Origin: Hormiphora californensis | Lineage: Eukaryota; Ctenophora; Tentaculata; Cydippida; Pleurobrachiidae | Length of the DNA stretch: 64,000 nt | Assembly: GCA_020137815.1 (NCBI GenBank) | Contig: CM035354.1 | Coordinates: 7,001,987-7,065,986, forward strand | Direction: 5' to 3' | In this document: positions 51,316-63,423 of the stretch, in pieces | How positions within the stretch are numbered: position 1 is the stretch's first letter | Layout: each line of letters begins with the position of its first letter | Notes under the pieces: model-generated | Database searches by the model: none | What the model saw: the letters and a program-made list of their open reading frames with translations, nothing else | What the model was told of the DNA's origin: nothing | Position numbers and translations under genes: made by a program

Positions 51316-53129
51316 ACTCGATAACTCTAATTCTAACATCTCTCTTCTTTCTCTTGGTGCACACCAATTAACGAGCACCGGTGATCATTTCCTTTTATTT
51401 TGCTCGAATTTCTCTCTCTTTTTCTCTCTCGCTCTCTCTCTCTTTCTCTCCCTCTCTTTCCCCTCCCCACTCACTCTAGCTCTATCGCCTTCAGAAAGCA
51501 CAATCGATGATGATGATTTGGCGACTCAACCACCATACTTGATCACTAAATAGTAAGGCATCCAAATTTAGCTGCACCGACAGAGACAAGGTCAGACAGT
51601 GTGAGAGAGGGAGAAAGAGAGAGAGAAATATAAAAAGAGAGAGATATAAAAAAGATAGAGAGATAGAAAGGATAACAAAGAAAATACGAAAATGACTGTA
51701 TAAAGTAGAGCGGAAGAGTCGACAAAAAACAGCGACAAAAAGAAGAAAAAGAGCAGCAGAGGGGAAAATAGTACAAGATGTAGTAATTGCATTTCTTGAT
51801 CACATTCTAATGAAGCTGAAGAGAGAGAGAGTATTTTCCAGTATTGATTTGTCAAAAGTCTAATTTTAGAACGTTCTAGTCTCCAGACGGCTGCTCGCCA
51901 AAACGGAAAAAAAGCAGCAACAGGGATTCGTCACTGCTGCACGCATGAATGTATTATGAATATGAGTCTAGCAGCGTGTCAAATAGCAGCAGCACTTGAG
52001 AGAGTTGTTGCTATTGGCAGGTGAGACAGACAAGATCATTGGCCCGGAGAGAGAAAGAGAAAGAGAGAGAGAGACAGAATGACTGAATTTAAGTTAAACC
52101 AACAGTACCCCCCGTGCTTGGTGGATTTGGTATATGCAAACAATAACAGACCTGATGATGAGTCATTCAGCCGCTGCTTGTCTCTCTCTGTAGTTATTTT
52201 ATCATCTGCTTTTCTCTCTGTGGTCATTCTATCTCTGCACCACGAGCACATTCCACGGGGAATGCTGATAGTCGATCATGACACGTGGCTTTTCCTTCAT
52301 GTTGCGTTTATGTGTCAAGCGTCGACAAAAATAATATCACAGATATACTAAAAAATAGCATTTGAGATCAGGCCTTATTCAAGGCAAATTTGACACAATT
52401 TTATGCAGGATCCGACTTAGATGGATATTATTAGAAATACGAGGTAAACATGTGAAAGTCTAACTAAACAGATACATTGATAGTGGAAGCTCTTACGGTA
52501 TTCCCACGACCGTGGGAAAAGATAGATAAATAGAAATACTAAGAGAGAGAAATTTCTCTCTCTTAGTATTTCTATCTATCTCTCTTTTCCCACGGTCGTG
52601 GGAATACCGTAAGAGCTTCCACTATGAGCAAATGTTATCATACTACACGACTGTATTTTCGTGAATGTTATTTTCCTCGGCCGGGCCGAAGGAGGGGACA
52701 ATTTTTTGTGAGACAAACGAAGTGTGATATTTTGTATCACAGATGCAACAAATTCGTAAGAAGATGTCATATTTTTAACCTGGGTCGTAGAAAGAAAACA
52801 TGCAATGTCTGTAGAGAGTGGTCGAGTATTAAACAAATACAGATAGGTTTGACCCAATCTTAGAGAAAGTTGGGTTATGTGTTTATTGAAGTGGTAACAT
52901 TATGTCATCATCAATTTAAGAATTTAAGATGAATCATGGTGTTAAACAAGCAGGAACCGGCAGTAATGGCATCATGGCAATTCAGTTCAAGTAGTAGTTA
53001 GTAAACAAGGGTAACTTGTAAATCATAATTTCAACTAAACAATCCCGAGAAGTCTCTCTCTCTATCCATCGTTTGGATCCTTTCTACGAAGTCACCCATT
53101 TATAGGGCGCTCATAATGTCATTACCAAT
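51313..53129. other. Intergenic, with a hairpin element
   Basis: GA- and CT-rich tracts run from 51400 to 51840. I see no supported gene. A short Arg/Cys-rich frame at 52624-52863 follows the hairpin at 52480-52625, but it has no recognisable family. Confidence 0.45.
52480..52625. repeat. 146-bp near-perfect hairpin containing CGTGGGAA palindromes
   Basis: The arms from ATAGTGGAAGCTCTTACGG at 52480 and its complement ending at 52625 pair almost completely. Each arm contains TTCCCACGACCGTGGGAA, itself a palindrome with two CGTGGGAA words. It is probably a small foldback/MITE. No clear target duplication. Confidence 0.8.
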
Positions 53130-54366
53130 TTACAGCCCACTGCTGCTTGCAGCACGTGATTTCAGTGTTTCCCGAAGGGGTGTTCTCTCCTCCTCACCAG
53201 CAGCAGATGAGATGTCGAAACCAGGAACGGTATAGGTCCGTACAATGGTGGCAAAACAGAATACCAGGCACACCAGGAATATACCAAGTACAAACACGTA
53301 GTTGATACAGAGACACACGAACGCAGCCCAAAACACCTGGTGAAAAGAGAGGGTGGGTGTTAGTAGGGGAACTGTAGTTACAATGCAGGGCAGATAGCCG
53401 TATCACGGCTGTTGCTTGGGCAGTGCCCAATGGACACACGCACCTCTGTGTTTGATTTTTCCGTTGTTTCAGTTCATAGTTTGGAAAACGAGGGATGCTA
53501 AAGTATAGTGACTCAACTTAACCCCTCACATACCCAGAAATCACAGTAGTTGTTGTTCTCCAGTCCTCCTCGGATGGTCCTGTCTTCTGTGTCTACCGTG
53601 GAGAATATACCAAACACGAATATAGTCCCTGCAGAACACAATGTGTTAACATTTCCGGGTTGGTTGGTTGGAGCGGCTGGTGCTTTTTGGAGCTACATTT
53701 CCCGGTATGTTATCCATGTGGAATTATGTTAGATATGTTCCTTTCGCAATTCAACTTCCCACACCAAAAGTGTGACACAATTCCTATACAATATCACTCC
53801 CCATGAGTCACCAACATTAAGTGAAAGTTGACTTTTACCTGTTACAAATATCCCCATGCCAGCGAGAGCTAGTGCAGACCTGAGTCCCGCTAGAACCAGG
53901 GGGTTACAGCACTTGCACTTTAGATTCTCTATCAGCAGGAGTGTCCCAGTCACAACACCAGCAAATATCTAGGATGTTTAGCAGTGCTTAGTTTTAGTTA
54001 ATTAACTAATTTGAGGAACTAATTGAGGATTGACTAATTTCATACTGAGAATGAACAGTTTATACAAGAAATAACTGCTACTACACACAATCTATACCAG
54101 GTAGAATGGAAGGTGTGTACAGGCGGGGCAGTTTCCAACCCCTAATCCACCTATTACAATCTGGACCACATCCACTAGGAACACCAGGACCATTAGACCA
54201 CACTTTAGGGATGCCCCAAATACTGACCCTCCCTGGGCGCCTCGCAACTGAAAAAGTTTTTAGGAAAATAATGACTTTAGGTAGTTTTTAGGAAAGTAAT
54301 GACTTTAGGTAGAGGGAGCTGGGAACTAGGTTGCACGGTATTTACCAACTTCACGTAGCCAGGCAT
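53130..54366 (-). CDS. TMEM272-like four-helix membrane protein, five exons
   Basis: Exons are 54366-54346, 54247-54098, 53968-53839, 53628-53534 and 53336-53130. Phases agree and give 200 residues. Four hydrophobic segments are seen: GLMVLVFLVDVVQIVIGGLG, LIFAGVVTGTLLLI, LALAGMGIFVTGTIFVFGIF and VCLCINYVFVLGIFLVCLVF. The first helix is followed by NCPACTHLPFYLIFAGVV, which resembles the G-x-CP-x-IP-x-YLIV-x-G signature of TMEM272-like proteins. That family is uncharacterised. The C-terminal 40 residues are cytosolic, with Ser and Arg. The first coding exon is only seven codons, and a splice-acceptor-like CTTCTAG lies just upstream of the ATG. Confidence 0.75.
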
Positions 54367-54951
54367 GATAGCAGTTCTAGAAGAGAGGCGTTGTGTAGCT
54401 CACACTGCAAGGGTTTGGTAGATCAAGAGTGGCGTCAAATAATACGGGTGGGAAGTGCGGACTGGTGCATTGTTTTCCAATCTACCCTGATTTCTCTCAA
54501 ACAGCACTACACCCATGGGTAGCTCTATAGATAGGGCTATTGTCTGATTGCACTGAATAATTATACCGTGTGTATTATAGTGGATGAATCCCAGCTGTAT
54601 CAGACCCAGTGACCGGGAACCATGGTAATGGTATTAATGTGGGAATGGGAGATATTCGAGTCTCGAGATACCACTAACCACTGCACTGGCTGAGATTGCC
54701 TGCAGATTGTGTATTCGACTTCAAGGGATCTGTGTCTCTAGTTCGGACACTAATAATGTGAAGTGAGGGTTGATGAAGACAAACTTATTCGAGTTTATGT
54801 CTTATGATTAACACATTAGAACGAAAGGTTATTCTCCAAAAACTGTATTCCATTCACTACATTCAACTAATTATATGATATTCATTTTCAGAACTCTTAA
54901 GAAAATCACAAAATATGCTATCGAGCCATCGGAACAGTATTGATACAGGGT
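54367..54951. other. Intergenic, nothing recognised
   Basis: No supported exon, repeat or motif. It lies upstream of the TMEM272-like gene. Confidence 0.45.
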
Positions 54952-54975
54952 TCACGAGCATTCCAAGATACAGGA

Positions 54976-55167
54976 AAATCTCCAATACCTTTTCTGTTTC
55001 AGAACTGATTTAAAGTACTGAGAGATACTATTCACAGCTCGCTCAACTCCAGCAAAATAAAGGAAAAACAATCCAATTAAGAATATGATTATAGAGGAAC
55101 CAATAGCATTTACACGTTTGGTTTGTGGCGAATTTTCTTCGAAAATTTCCTCGAAAAAATTAAACAC
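54976..55167 (-). CDS. Possible exon with one membrane segment
   Basis: A minus-strand frame reads FNFFEEIFEENSPQTKRVNA, then a hydrophobic segment SIIIFLIGLFFLYFAG and a basic tail ending at a donor-like AAAAG-GTATTGG. An acceptor-like TTATTAAG precedes it. It may belong to the membrane-protein gene starting at 56508. Unproven. Confidence 0.25.
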
Positions 55168-55173
55168 ACTTAA

Positions 55174-55192
55174 TAATAATAATAATAATAAT
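55174..55192. repeat. (AAT)n microsatellite
   Basis: Six TAA/AAT triplets in a row. Confidence 0.9.
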
Positions 55193-55697
55193 ATTCATAC
55201 TTATATCCTGCCCATATTCTACAGGGACAGCAGAGCTTTACAGATGCTGCCACTGGAGGAAACTCAGAGCAGTTAACTAACTCTTAACCCAAATATAGAG
55301 ACTCAAACAAAAAAACGGTGGAAAAAATCCAAATTATCCGGCTCACATAAGTGGAAAACAGATTAGGCTCATAACAGACCAAAATAGAAAAAACTCGAAA
55401 AAAAAGGCCACAGGATAAATGTCACCACTGTCACTTCATGATTCATCACTCCAAATATAGACACAGATCAAATGTTCAGACAACAGATTCTGAACAACTG
55501 GATAACTGAAAATCGGAATAAAATTACACACTCGTGCTTCACTCATGCTGCAAACCCATCGAATAAAGATCAGTTAAAAACTTGTCACGAGGTAAGATAC
55601 AGACCTAAGTACAATACTTACGCTAGACAGTACAGCGTGATGGGAGGAGTAGGTACCGAGAAAAGATGTAGGCTGGAAAAAGGAAAAACAACCGGAA

Positions 55698-56000
55698 CTA
55701 GCCTGATCCAAAGGCATCCACAAACAATCTTGTCTTTAACCCCGTTTTGAAAGATTCCACAGCAGGCCGAGATCGCAACTCAAGGGGGAGTGCATTCCAC
55801 AGATCTGGCAGGAGAACAGATGGTCTCCTTTTCCTCAGTTTAGAATTTGCATTAATGCTCGACAGCTTCGGGTACTGGAGCTTATAAGGGTCTGGAACAG
55901 CAGTCGATCTGGTACGGCAAGTAACATCAACGATATCTGTAGGTATTTGCTCAATGAGGTAATCTGGAGCACTTCCATGTACAATCTTATAGGCCATGAG
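55698..56000 (-). mobile_element. LINE 3' fragment (end of the reverse-transcriptase ORF)
   Basis: About 100 codons match the C-terminal part of CR1/L2-type ORF2: YKIVHGSAPDYL, then RRPSVLLPDLWNALPLELR and ESFKTGLKTRLF. The complete LINE on the plus strand has the corresponding YKIYYGSAPQYL and SFRIRLKTYLF blocks. It abuts the end of the membrane-protein frame at about 56005. Confidence 0.85.
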
Positions 56001-56012
56001 ACAGGCCTAGAA

Positions 56013-56508
56013 AGACAATAATTATAGAGATGCTAAGCCATATGGCTCCAACAAAAACAAAATCTTCAAAGACTTTGTAATTGTTATCGATCAAAATAAT
56101 CCAAACTAAAACCATCAGCACATAACTCATCGTTGTTAAGCAAGAAGTCACATTCCTACAGTTTCCCAGTCCTGCGGATAAACTTCCTTCCCTCGTTTCA
56201 GGGAACCTCCAGCAAAGTATGGACAGCACCAGTCTTAGAATTATGGCGAAGAGAAAACTGACTGGATGTTTCATCTCCACTAAGTTACTTTCACCTTTAA
56301 TTAACTCATCAGCATAAACTGGAGACCAAGGTAGGCTTATACACAGATTGATGACGTGTAGAACAAGGCAGAATATATAAATCTTATATTTTCCATCTCT
56401 CCATGCCCTCCTCACTGCAGGACATCCAAAAAGGATAGCTTTGCCGGCACCAAACAGCATTTTGACCGCAGCTTTCAAGATGACACGCACCATTACCCAA
56501 TTAACCAT
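56013..56508 (-). CDS. Multi-pass membrane protein of unknown function, first exon
   Basis: The frame from ATG 56508 gives about 165 residues with four or so hydrophobic segments (YIFCLVLHVINLCISL, FLFAIILRLVLSIL, MSYVLMVLVWIILI, AIWLSISIIIVFL) and a basic N-terminus. No family is recognised. The frame runs into LINE sequence near 56005. Either the gene was truncated by the LINE or the LINE sits in an intron whose donor I cannot identify. The candidate exon at 54976-55167 could be a later exon. Confidence 0.45.
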
Positions 56509-56857
56509 GTTGATCTGAATCTGAATTAGTTGTGTTATATCTTATTATCTAAAACTGACAGCTATCAACAAAAAAAGCCTGCTCACGATGTTATTATTGG
56601 TGTCAAATAACTTTTCAACACTACTTTAAACAAATTAATTTGAGGTTTCGTTTTTCCAATTCGCTAAGTTCTTTGGTATTTATTCGGCTCTTTATACTTT
56701 TTTGTTTTGTCTTTTCTGGGTTTATCAGAGACTGGTAACAGTTTCTGTGTGAGAAAGACAAGGCCTAAGACAAGAGAAGACCGGATCTTACCCGGAGGAT
56801 TGACACTAGTTGTCGTTAGGCGAGGCCTTGAATTTATCCTGCAGATCGTAGCTAGTG

Positions 56858-58071
56858 ATGACATTGAAGGCAATCCCGCTGAAGTTATGGACGAGGAAAG
56901 AGTTGGACACGTTTATGAAAGATAATCTACCTATGGATATGGACCCAATCTTGCAAGGTAAAAAAGCTCCCCCAGCGGGTATCACTAAAGATATTCTATG
57001 GAATTTTGCTATTAACCTATTGAGAATGGTGGACAAGCAGCAGGATGACCTTGTGAAGACCAAGTCAGAAGAAGGAGCAGTAGTGGGACAGGATAAGTCT
57101 GAACAGGTTCTCAAGGAGCTTGAGGCTATGCGGGAGTGTTTTGCAAACATACCAGACATGATACAGAAGGCGATAAACGGCAAGGAGAAGACTGATGATA
57201 CTGGAAAGTTGCTCAACCCCAGCCCTAAGAAGACACCACAGAAGCACACCCTCAAACTTGAGAAAGTTGGACTGGAAAAATGGAAAGTTGTAAAGGCGAA
57301 GGTACGAAAGACTCTGCAGTCAATCCCAGTTGATGGAACCAGCTCGAATGAAGAGGATACCAATCTAGTTTTCAAGGACAAGTCTCAACGAGACAAAGCT
57401 GAAGAACTGCTGAAATCTGAATTTGATACTTCAACAGCCACTCTGACCACCAAGAAGCTCAATCCCAAAGTTACAATCTCAGACATTGCTGGAGAAATTA
57501 CCACTGCCGAGGAAGTGTACAGTGAAATACTGAGGAAAAATGAGGAAATCAAAGAGCAGGTTGAAAGTCACCAAGAGGAACTGAAAGTCATCTTTCTTCA
57601 CAAGGAGGATCGATATGCAGTTGTCCAGATGTCAAAAAAGATACGGGAGATTGTTCGCAAAAGGAATGACAGAATTAACCTTGATTTTCAAATCCACATT
57701 GTGAAGGATCGATTCCATATCGTTCAGTGTTTCAAGTGTCAACGCTATGGTCACAAGTCAGACTCAGTGATGTGCCCCAGGAGAGACAGCGGAGATCAGT
57801 TTGTACCTACTGTGCTGGAAATCATCGGTTCAAGGATTGTCAAGTGAAGAAGGATAGAAAAGTTGACTCCAGATGCTGTGCAAACTGCAAGAGTAGCCGA
57901 AGCAAGATCGATCAGCTCAATGCCACCACCCACACAGCGAACAGTTTCCAGTGTCCCTTCTTTATCATGGAGAAGGAGAGATTGATGAGTAGAACAGCCG
58001 GAGCTGAGATGTTAAAAAACGAGTACAGTCGGAAGGCACGAGACTTCTTGGAAAGAAGGAGAACTCACTAA
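56858..58071 (+). pseudogene. LINE ORF1 (zinc-knuckle protein), frameshifted
   Basis: The first frame (ATG 56858 to 57847, about 330 residues) is charged and helical and ends in a CCHC-like knuckle CFKCQRYGHKSDS. The protein then continues in the +1 frame with SVCTYCAGNHRFKDCQ and CCANC, further knuckles, to a stop at 58071. The frame change lies near 57770-57790. ORF1 proteins of this clade bind the element's RNA. Confidence 0.7.
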
Positions 58072-58082
58072 GAGTTGGAACA

Positions 58083-60847
58083 TTGAACTGCAACTCCCTT
58101 GTCAATAAGACTGCTGGTGTACTGGAACACCTTGAGGACCAGCTTGTTGACATTTGTCTTCTTCAAGAGACCTACCTGAGGAAAGGTGACAATGCTAAAC
58201 ATCATGAGATAAAGGAAAGAGGATGGGAAATCCACTCGGCACCGAGGAAGCAGAGGATTGGTGGTGGAGTAGCAATGGTATACAGAGCGGACCTGGGTGT
58301 TAAATCTGGACCTACCAAGTGTTTCAAGACCTTTGAGTGTACAGAGACTACTATTGGAAATGCTAGTGAGATGTACCGGCTAGTAAACATCTATAGGCCA
58401 CCGTACTCGAAGAAGGCACCTCATACCCAGAGCCACTTCCTGGATGAATTCAAGGGATACCTTGAGGAACTAAACTGTAAAGTCGGGACACCATTAATCA
58501 TGGGAGACTTCAACTTTCACATGGAAAGGCCTGATGAATTTTATCCAAAAAAGCTACAGGAGATGATCGAGGAGTTTGACTTCAAACAGATGGTTCCCTT
58601 GATATCAACACACAGACATGGAGGTACTCTAGACCTAGCCCTGATGGATGCTACTGTAGCAGACTGTCTTGAACCAGTTAGGATCTTGGAGGAGGGAACT
58701 ACTTCAGACCACCATCTTGTAACAGTGGACCTACAACTGACTGCGAGGATTAGTAAGAGGAAACGGCCGGAGACAATTTGGTATCGGGACTTCTCGAAGG
58801 TGGATGTGGAGAGTTTTAATGAGGATCTAAAAGCCAGTGGACTGTTTACCTCACCTGCTGATGAAGAGGATGTTGATAGCCTTGTTGAGAAGTTATATGG
58901 AACGTTGCTAGTCCTGGTTGATAAGCACTGTCCAATGAAGAAGAGAAGGAAGAAAGAGAAGTATACACCATGGATGGAAGAAGAGCTGCTAACCCTCCGG
59001 AGGAAGAAGCGGCGTGCTGAGAGAAAGTGGAGAAAGGACAAGACTAAAGAGAAGCCGCAGCTAAGGGCCATGTATGTGGAACTAAGGTCAGCTTTCAACA
59101 AGATGGAGGTCAGAAAACGGTCAGAATACACCAGAAGAAATATTGAACTCTGTGGACGCGATCAAAAGAGGCTCAACCAACAACTGAGCAAGCTACTGGG
59201 TAACTCCAATGTTATCCTCCCAGATATGGTCAACCCGGAGAAACTAGCAACTGAGTTTGGAGAGTTTTTCAAGTCCAAGATTGATAAACTACAGAAGAAG
59301 ATTGGTGACAAGATTGAAGAGTTGGGTGAAAAGAAATCAACGGAGTCCGGTGCGAGTCAGGACTGAAAGAGGCTATTGTGAGGCCCACGATCAAGAATAC
59401 TTCTGGAGATGTGGACTCTCTTGCGAACTACAGACCAGTCTCGAATCTCAGTGTTCTGTCCAAGCTAGCGGAGAAAGCTGTTAATGTACAGCTAAATGAA
59501 CATTTGGAGAAAAACGACCTGCGAGGTGAATGCCAATCTGGTTTTCGCCCCAACCACAGTTGTGAGACACATATGGTGCGAGTCGTTGATGATGTCCTTG
59601 GGGAAATGGACAGAGGAAATGTTGTGGCAGTCGTTCAAATTGATCTTTCGGCTGCATTTGATACCATTGACCACCCTCAGCTTTTGAAGAGACTGGAGAA
59701 GCGGTTTGGAATTGGATCAACGGTACTCGAATGGTTCACTAGCTATCTCAATGACAGGAGCTATAAAGTTAAAATTGGAGATGCCCTCTCACCTAGGCTC
59801 TTTCTCAAATATGGAGTACCCCAAGGCTCTCTCCTTGGTCCTGTCCTCTTTGCCCTGTATGTGGAACCTCTAGAACCTATTGTAAAGAAGTATGGACTCA
59901 CAATACGACTTTATGCAGACGATAGCACAATATACATCGGATTCTGCCCTGTGGAAGGCTGGACAGGTTCAAAGGAGACTATTGAGAAATATTTGGAGGA
60001 GGTAAGAACGTGGATGATTGAAAACAGACTGATGGTTAATGAGGATAAAACTGAGTTTCTTATCCTGGGGAAGAAGAAGAAGATGGATATTGTACGTGAG
60101 GAGAGTGACCTGACTCTTGAGCTAAATGGGAACATCATTTCCCCCATGGACATGGCTGGAAAATCGGGAAAGACCCTTGGTGTCTATCTTGATGAACAAA
60201 TGGATATGAAACGTCAAATCTCCATGGTCAAGAGGAATGCTGGAGTTACTATGAGGAACCTCTGGCAGATCCGCCGATTCATTGATAAACCTCTACGTCT
60301 GATGCTTGCCTCCCAGCTGGTCATATCCAAAGTGGACTATTGCAATGCCCTGTATTTCAACCTACCGGCCTCTACCATCAAGCCGCTGAAAGGACTAATG
60401 AATCAAGTAATAAGATACATCCATGGAGTCAGAGAGAGGAAAGTTGATCTGGACCCCTTCTACCGTGATTCCCATATCCTTACGATTGAGAAGAGGATAT
60501 TTTTCAAAATCTGTTTACTAGGGTACAAGATCTATTATGGAAGTGCCCCTCAGTACCTTCAGGATCTAGTGGAACATGATGAAAATACTGCAGTGCAGAA
60601 GTCTACTCGTCAGAGCTGTAAAGTAGACCATTACAAGTTAAAGCTACTTTCTGGAAATGTGAAAGTGAGCAAACTGGGAAAAAGGAGAATATCCCAATAT
60701 CTCCCCCATGTCTGGAACAACCTACCGGAGAACCTCAGAGACGCACCTTCAGAGGACTCCTTCCGTATTCGCCTGAAGACCTACCTGTTCGATGCTACTG
60801 TTACCTTCTCTGAAAGACCTTATTTGGTTTTCGACATCAGTCTTTGA
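58083..60847 (+). pseudogene. LINE ORF2 (endonuclease + reverse transcriptase) with an internal deletion
   Basis: The endonuclease part is open to 59366. It has NCNSLVNK, the catalytic LLQETYL, MGDFNFHME and SDHHLVTVDL. The frame lies open upstream of 58083 (RVGTLNCNS), so ORF2 probably starts slightly earlier. The transcriptase part is open from about 59345 to 60847, with ANYRPVSNLS, QIDLSAAFDTIDH, GVPQGSLLGP, the catalytic LYADDSTIY and the C-terminal LWNNLP block. Between ESGAS and SGLKEAIVRPTIK the usual connecting stretch is absent and the frame changes. This is a deletion of part of the linker and early RT. Confidence 0.85.
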
Positions 60848-61196
60848 TAATTTCTTTTCGGTTATTCATTAGTCCCCGTTCTCACACGGTCACCCCTGCT
60901 GCTGTCACATAATTCTTTATAATCTAAGATACTATTCAGTTTATCATTTTTGTTATTATTTTTTCTGATTATACTTGTCACCCACAGTCACCAAGTGTTG
61001 AGAGTTAATAAAGTCTACTATATATGTCAGTTATAAGTCACCAGTATGAGTTACCATTTACGACCTTTTGTCAACCAATATGTCAAGATAGGATGAGAGA
61101 ACCGCTATGAATGGCAATTGCTCTTCGAACCAATCGAGAGTACTTGTCTATTTAGTCGGTATATAAATCCATTTTGTTGTTGTTGTTGTTGTTGTC

Positions 61197-62066
<870 letters not shown>

Positions 62067-63423
62067 ATGAGTAATTGTCAAAGTGAAACAGACGACTCAA
62101 AATGCAGCAAATCAATGGACAGTTGGACCTTCCACACAGAGCTATCTCCAAGGTTAACGGCACTAGAGAACTCATTGATACATAGTAAACAGCACTTCGC
62201 CACTTCTTCACCTTATAATACTTTTAGACTGAATGAGATTGTGAGCAGTAAAGGATGGAAAACACTAGATCTCAGCGACCTCCTTTCACTACGGGGTGTC
62301 GATTATTTAGGACCCATTGAGTACACGGATATTTGTTTGGCGTGGATTGAGTGTCACCAGCCTGACCAGGAAACTTTCAACCTAATTTGGGAGAGTGTGC
62401 CCATTGGGCGACTCAGTGAGAGGTTAGTAATTCTAGTACAGTCGGACACCGATATACCGGCCACCGATTTACCGGATACCCCGTCACCCCAATTTACCGG
62501 ATAAGACACTTTCCACCGAGCAAGCATCCTTGTAAATCGGGGTCTGACTGTACCACATGAAAAGTGGTCCACATTACAATTGTGTACTACAATAGTTAGT
62601 TATGTGACTAATTCTAATAGGTTCGTGGACGATCTTATGAATCACATCCGGGACCAGCTGCACTATAAGATGCAGTGCCGGCACCGGTCTGGATCAGGGT
62701 TCTCTTCATACACGTTCGAGTTCAATCCTGCTGAGGTGAAATCGAGGAAGAAGTGCTGGAGAGAATGTTGGAGAGAGTGGCATGGTACGTTATGGTTATG
62801 ACTTATGACTTAGTGACATAGACACATGTGCGAGATAGAATTCATGGGACAAAGCGTGATCTGGAACGTGCTAATGTTTCAACTAGTTAAATCTCTCACT
62901 CTCCCTCTCTCTCCTAGGTGACCATTGTTATTTCAAGTCAGTCAACTTCAAGAAGTTCGACAATTTGGGAATTCTAAGGACACCTATGCGAAAAGCGGTC
63001 GAAACCTGTGGGAAAATTGCAAGGCAACATATCCCTACCCCCATTGGCCCACTTTCCCCATTTACCCCCTGTCCTCATCAACCCCTTCCCCCACTACCCC
63101 CTGGTACTGTTTTACATTGGTGGGGGTGGACAGAGACTTGGACTTACCGAATTCTAAACCCCGCCGATTACAATAACCCTGGGGAGTTCGATAGTGCGGA
63201 TATTCAAAATGATGAGTGGTGTAGAAGGTCTTTTGTCAGTTTGTCTACCAACACCATTGAGGAATTTGTGGAGAAAATGTACAAGGATGGTGGGTCAAAA
63301 CACTTGGCGTGTAGTATACAGTATGACATGGTAGATCATACCACACCGAGGGATAATGAGGATAGGAAGAGTGGGTGTGGGTTGTGTCATTACTGTAGGA
63401 CCACCAAACAGCTTACACAGTAG
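62067..63423 (+). CDS. Protein of unknown function, three exons
   Basis: Exons are 62067-62422, 62621-62784 and 62918-63423. Phases agree and give 341 residues. The N-terminus is Ser-rich. The middle has a globular-looking part (YLGPIEYTDICLAWIECHQP, then FVDDLMNHIRDQLHYKMQCR). The last exon contains a Pro-rich stretch (IPTPIGPLSPFTPCP) and ends with CGLCHYCRTTKQLTQ, a possible Cys-pair metal site. No family is recognised. A 112-bp MITE sits in intron 1. A possible poly(A) signal AATAAA is at 63641-63646. Confidence 0.75.
62439..62550. mobile_element. 112-bp MITE with pogo-type ends in intron 1
   Basis: The ends CAGTCGGACACCGAT and ATCGGGGTCTGACTG are inverted repeats flanked by TA (62437-62438 and 62551-62552). 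They match the ends of the 819-bp element at 28928-29746. The interior is short and has repeated ATTTACCGGAT words. Confidence 0.85.

Larger units (their letters stand above)
56605..61194 (+). mobile_element. CR1/L2-like LINE, near full length but internally damaged
   Basis: It has a 5' region, ORF1, ORF2 with an endonuclease and a reverse transcriptase, a 3' UTR with an AATAAA (near 61007), and a terminal run of TTG triplets (about 61173-61193), the usual tail style of this clade. The same 5' end occurs antisense in the VWA5A spacers. ORF1 has a frameshift near 57780 and ORF2 lacks the segment joining endonuclease and transcriptase, so the copy cannot be autonomous. Confidence 0.88.

Noticed and set aside
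52624-52863. Arg/Cys-rich small protein
   Set aside because: No splice sites, homology pattern or start context. It adjoins a hairpin element and could be repeat sequence.
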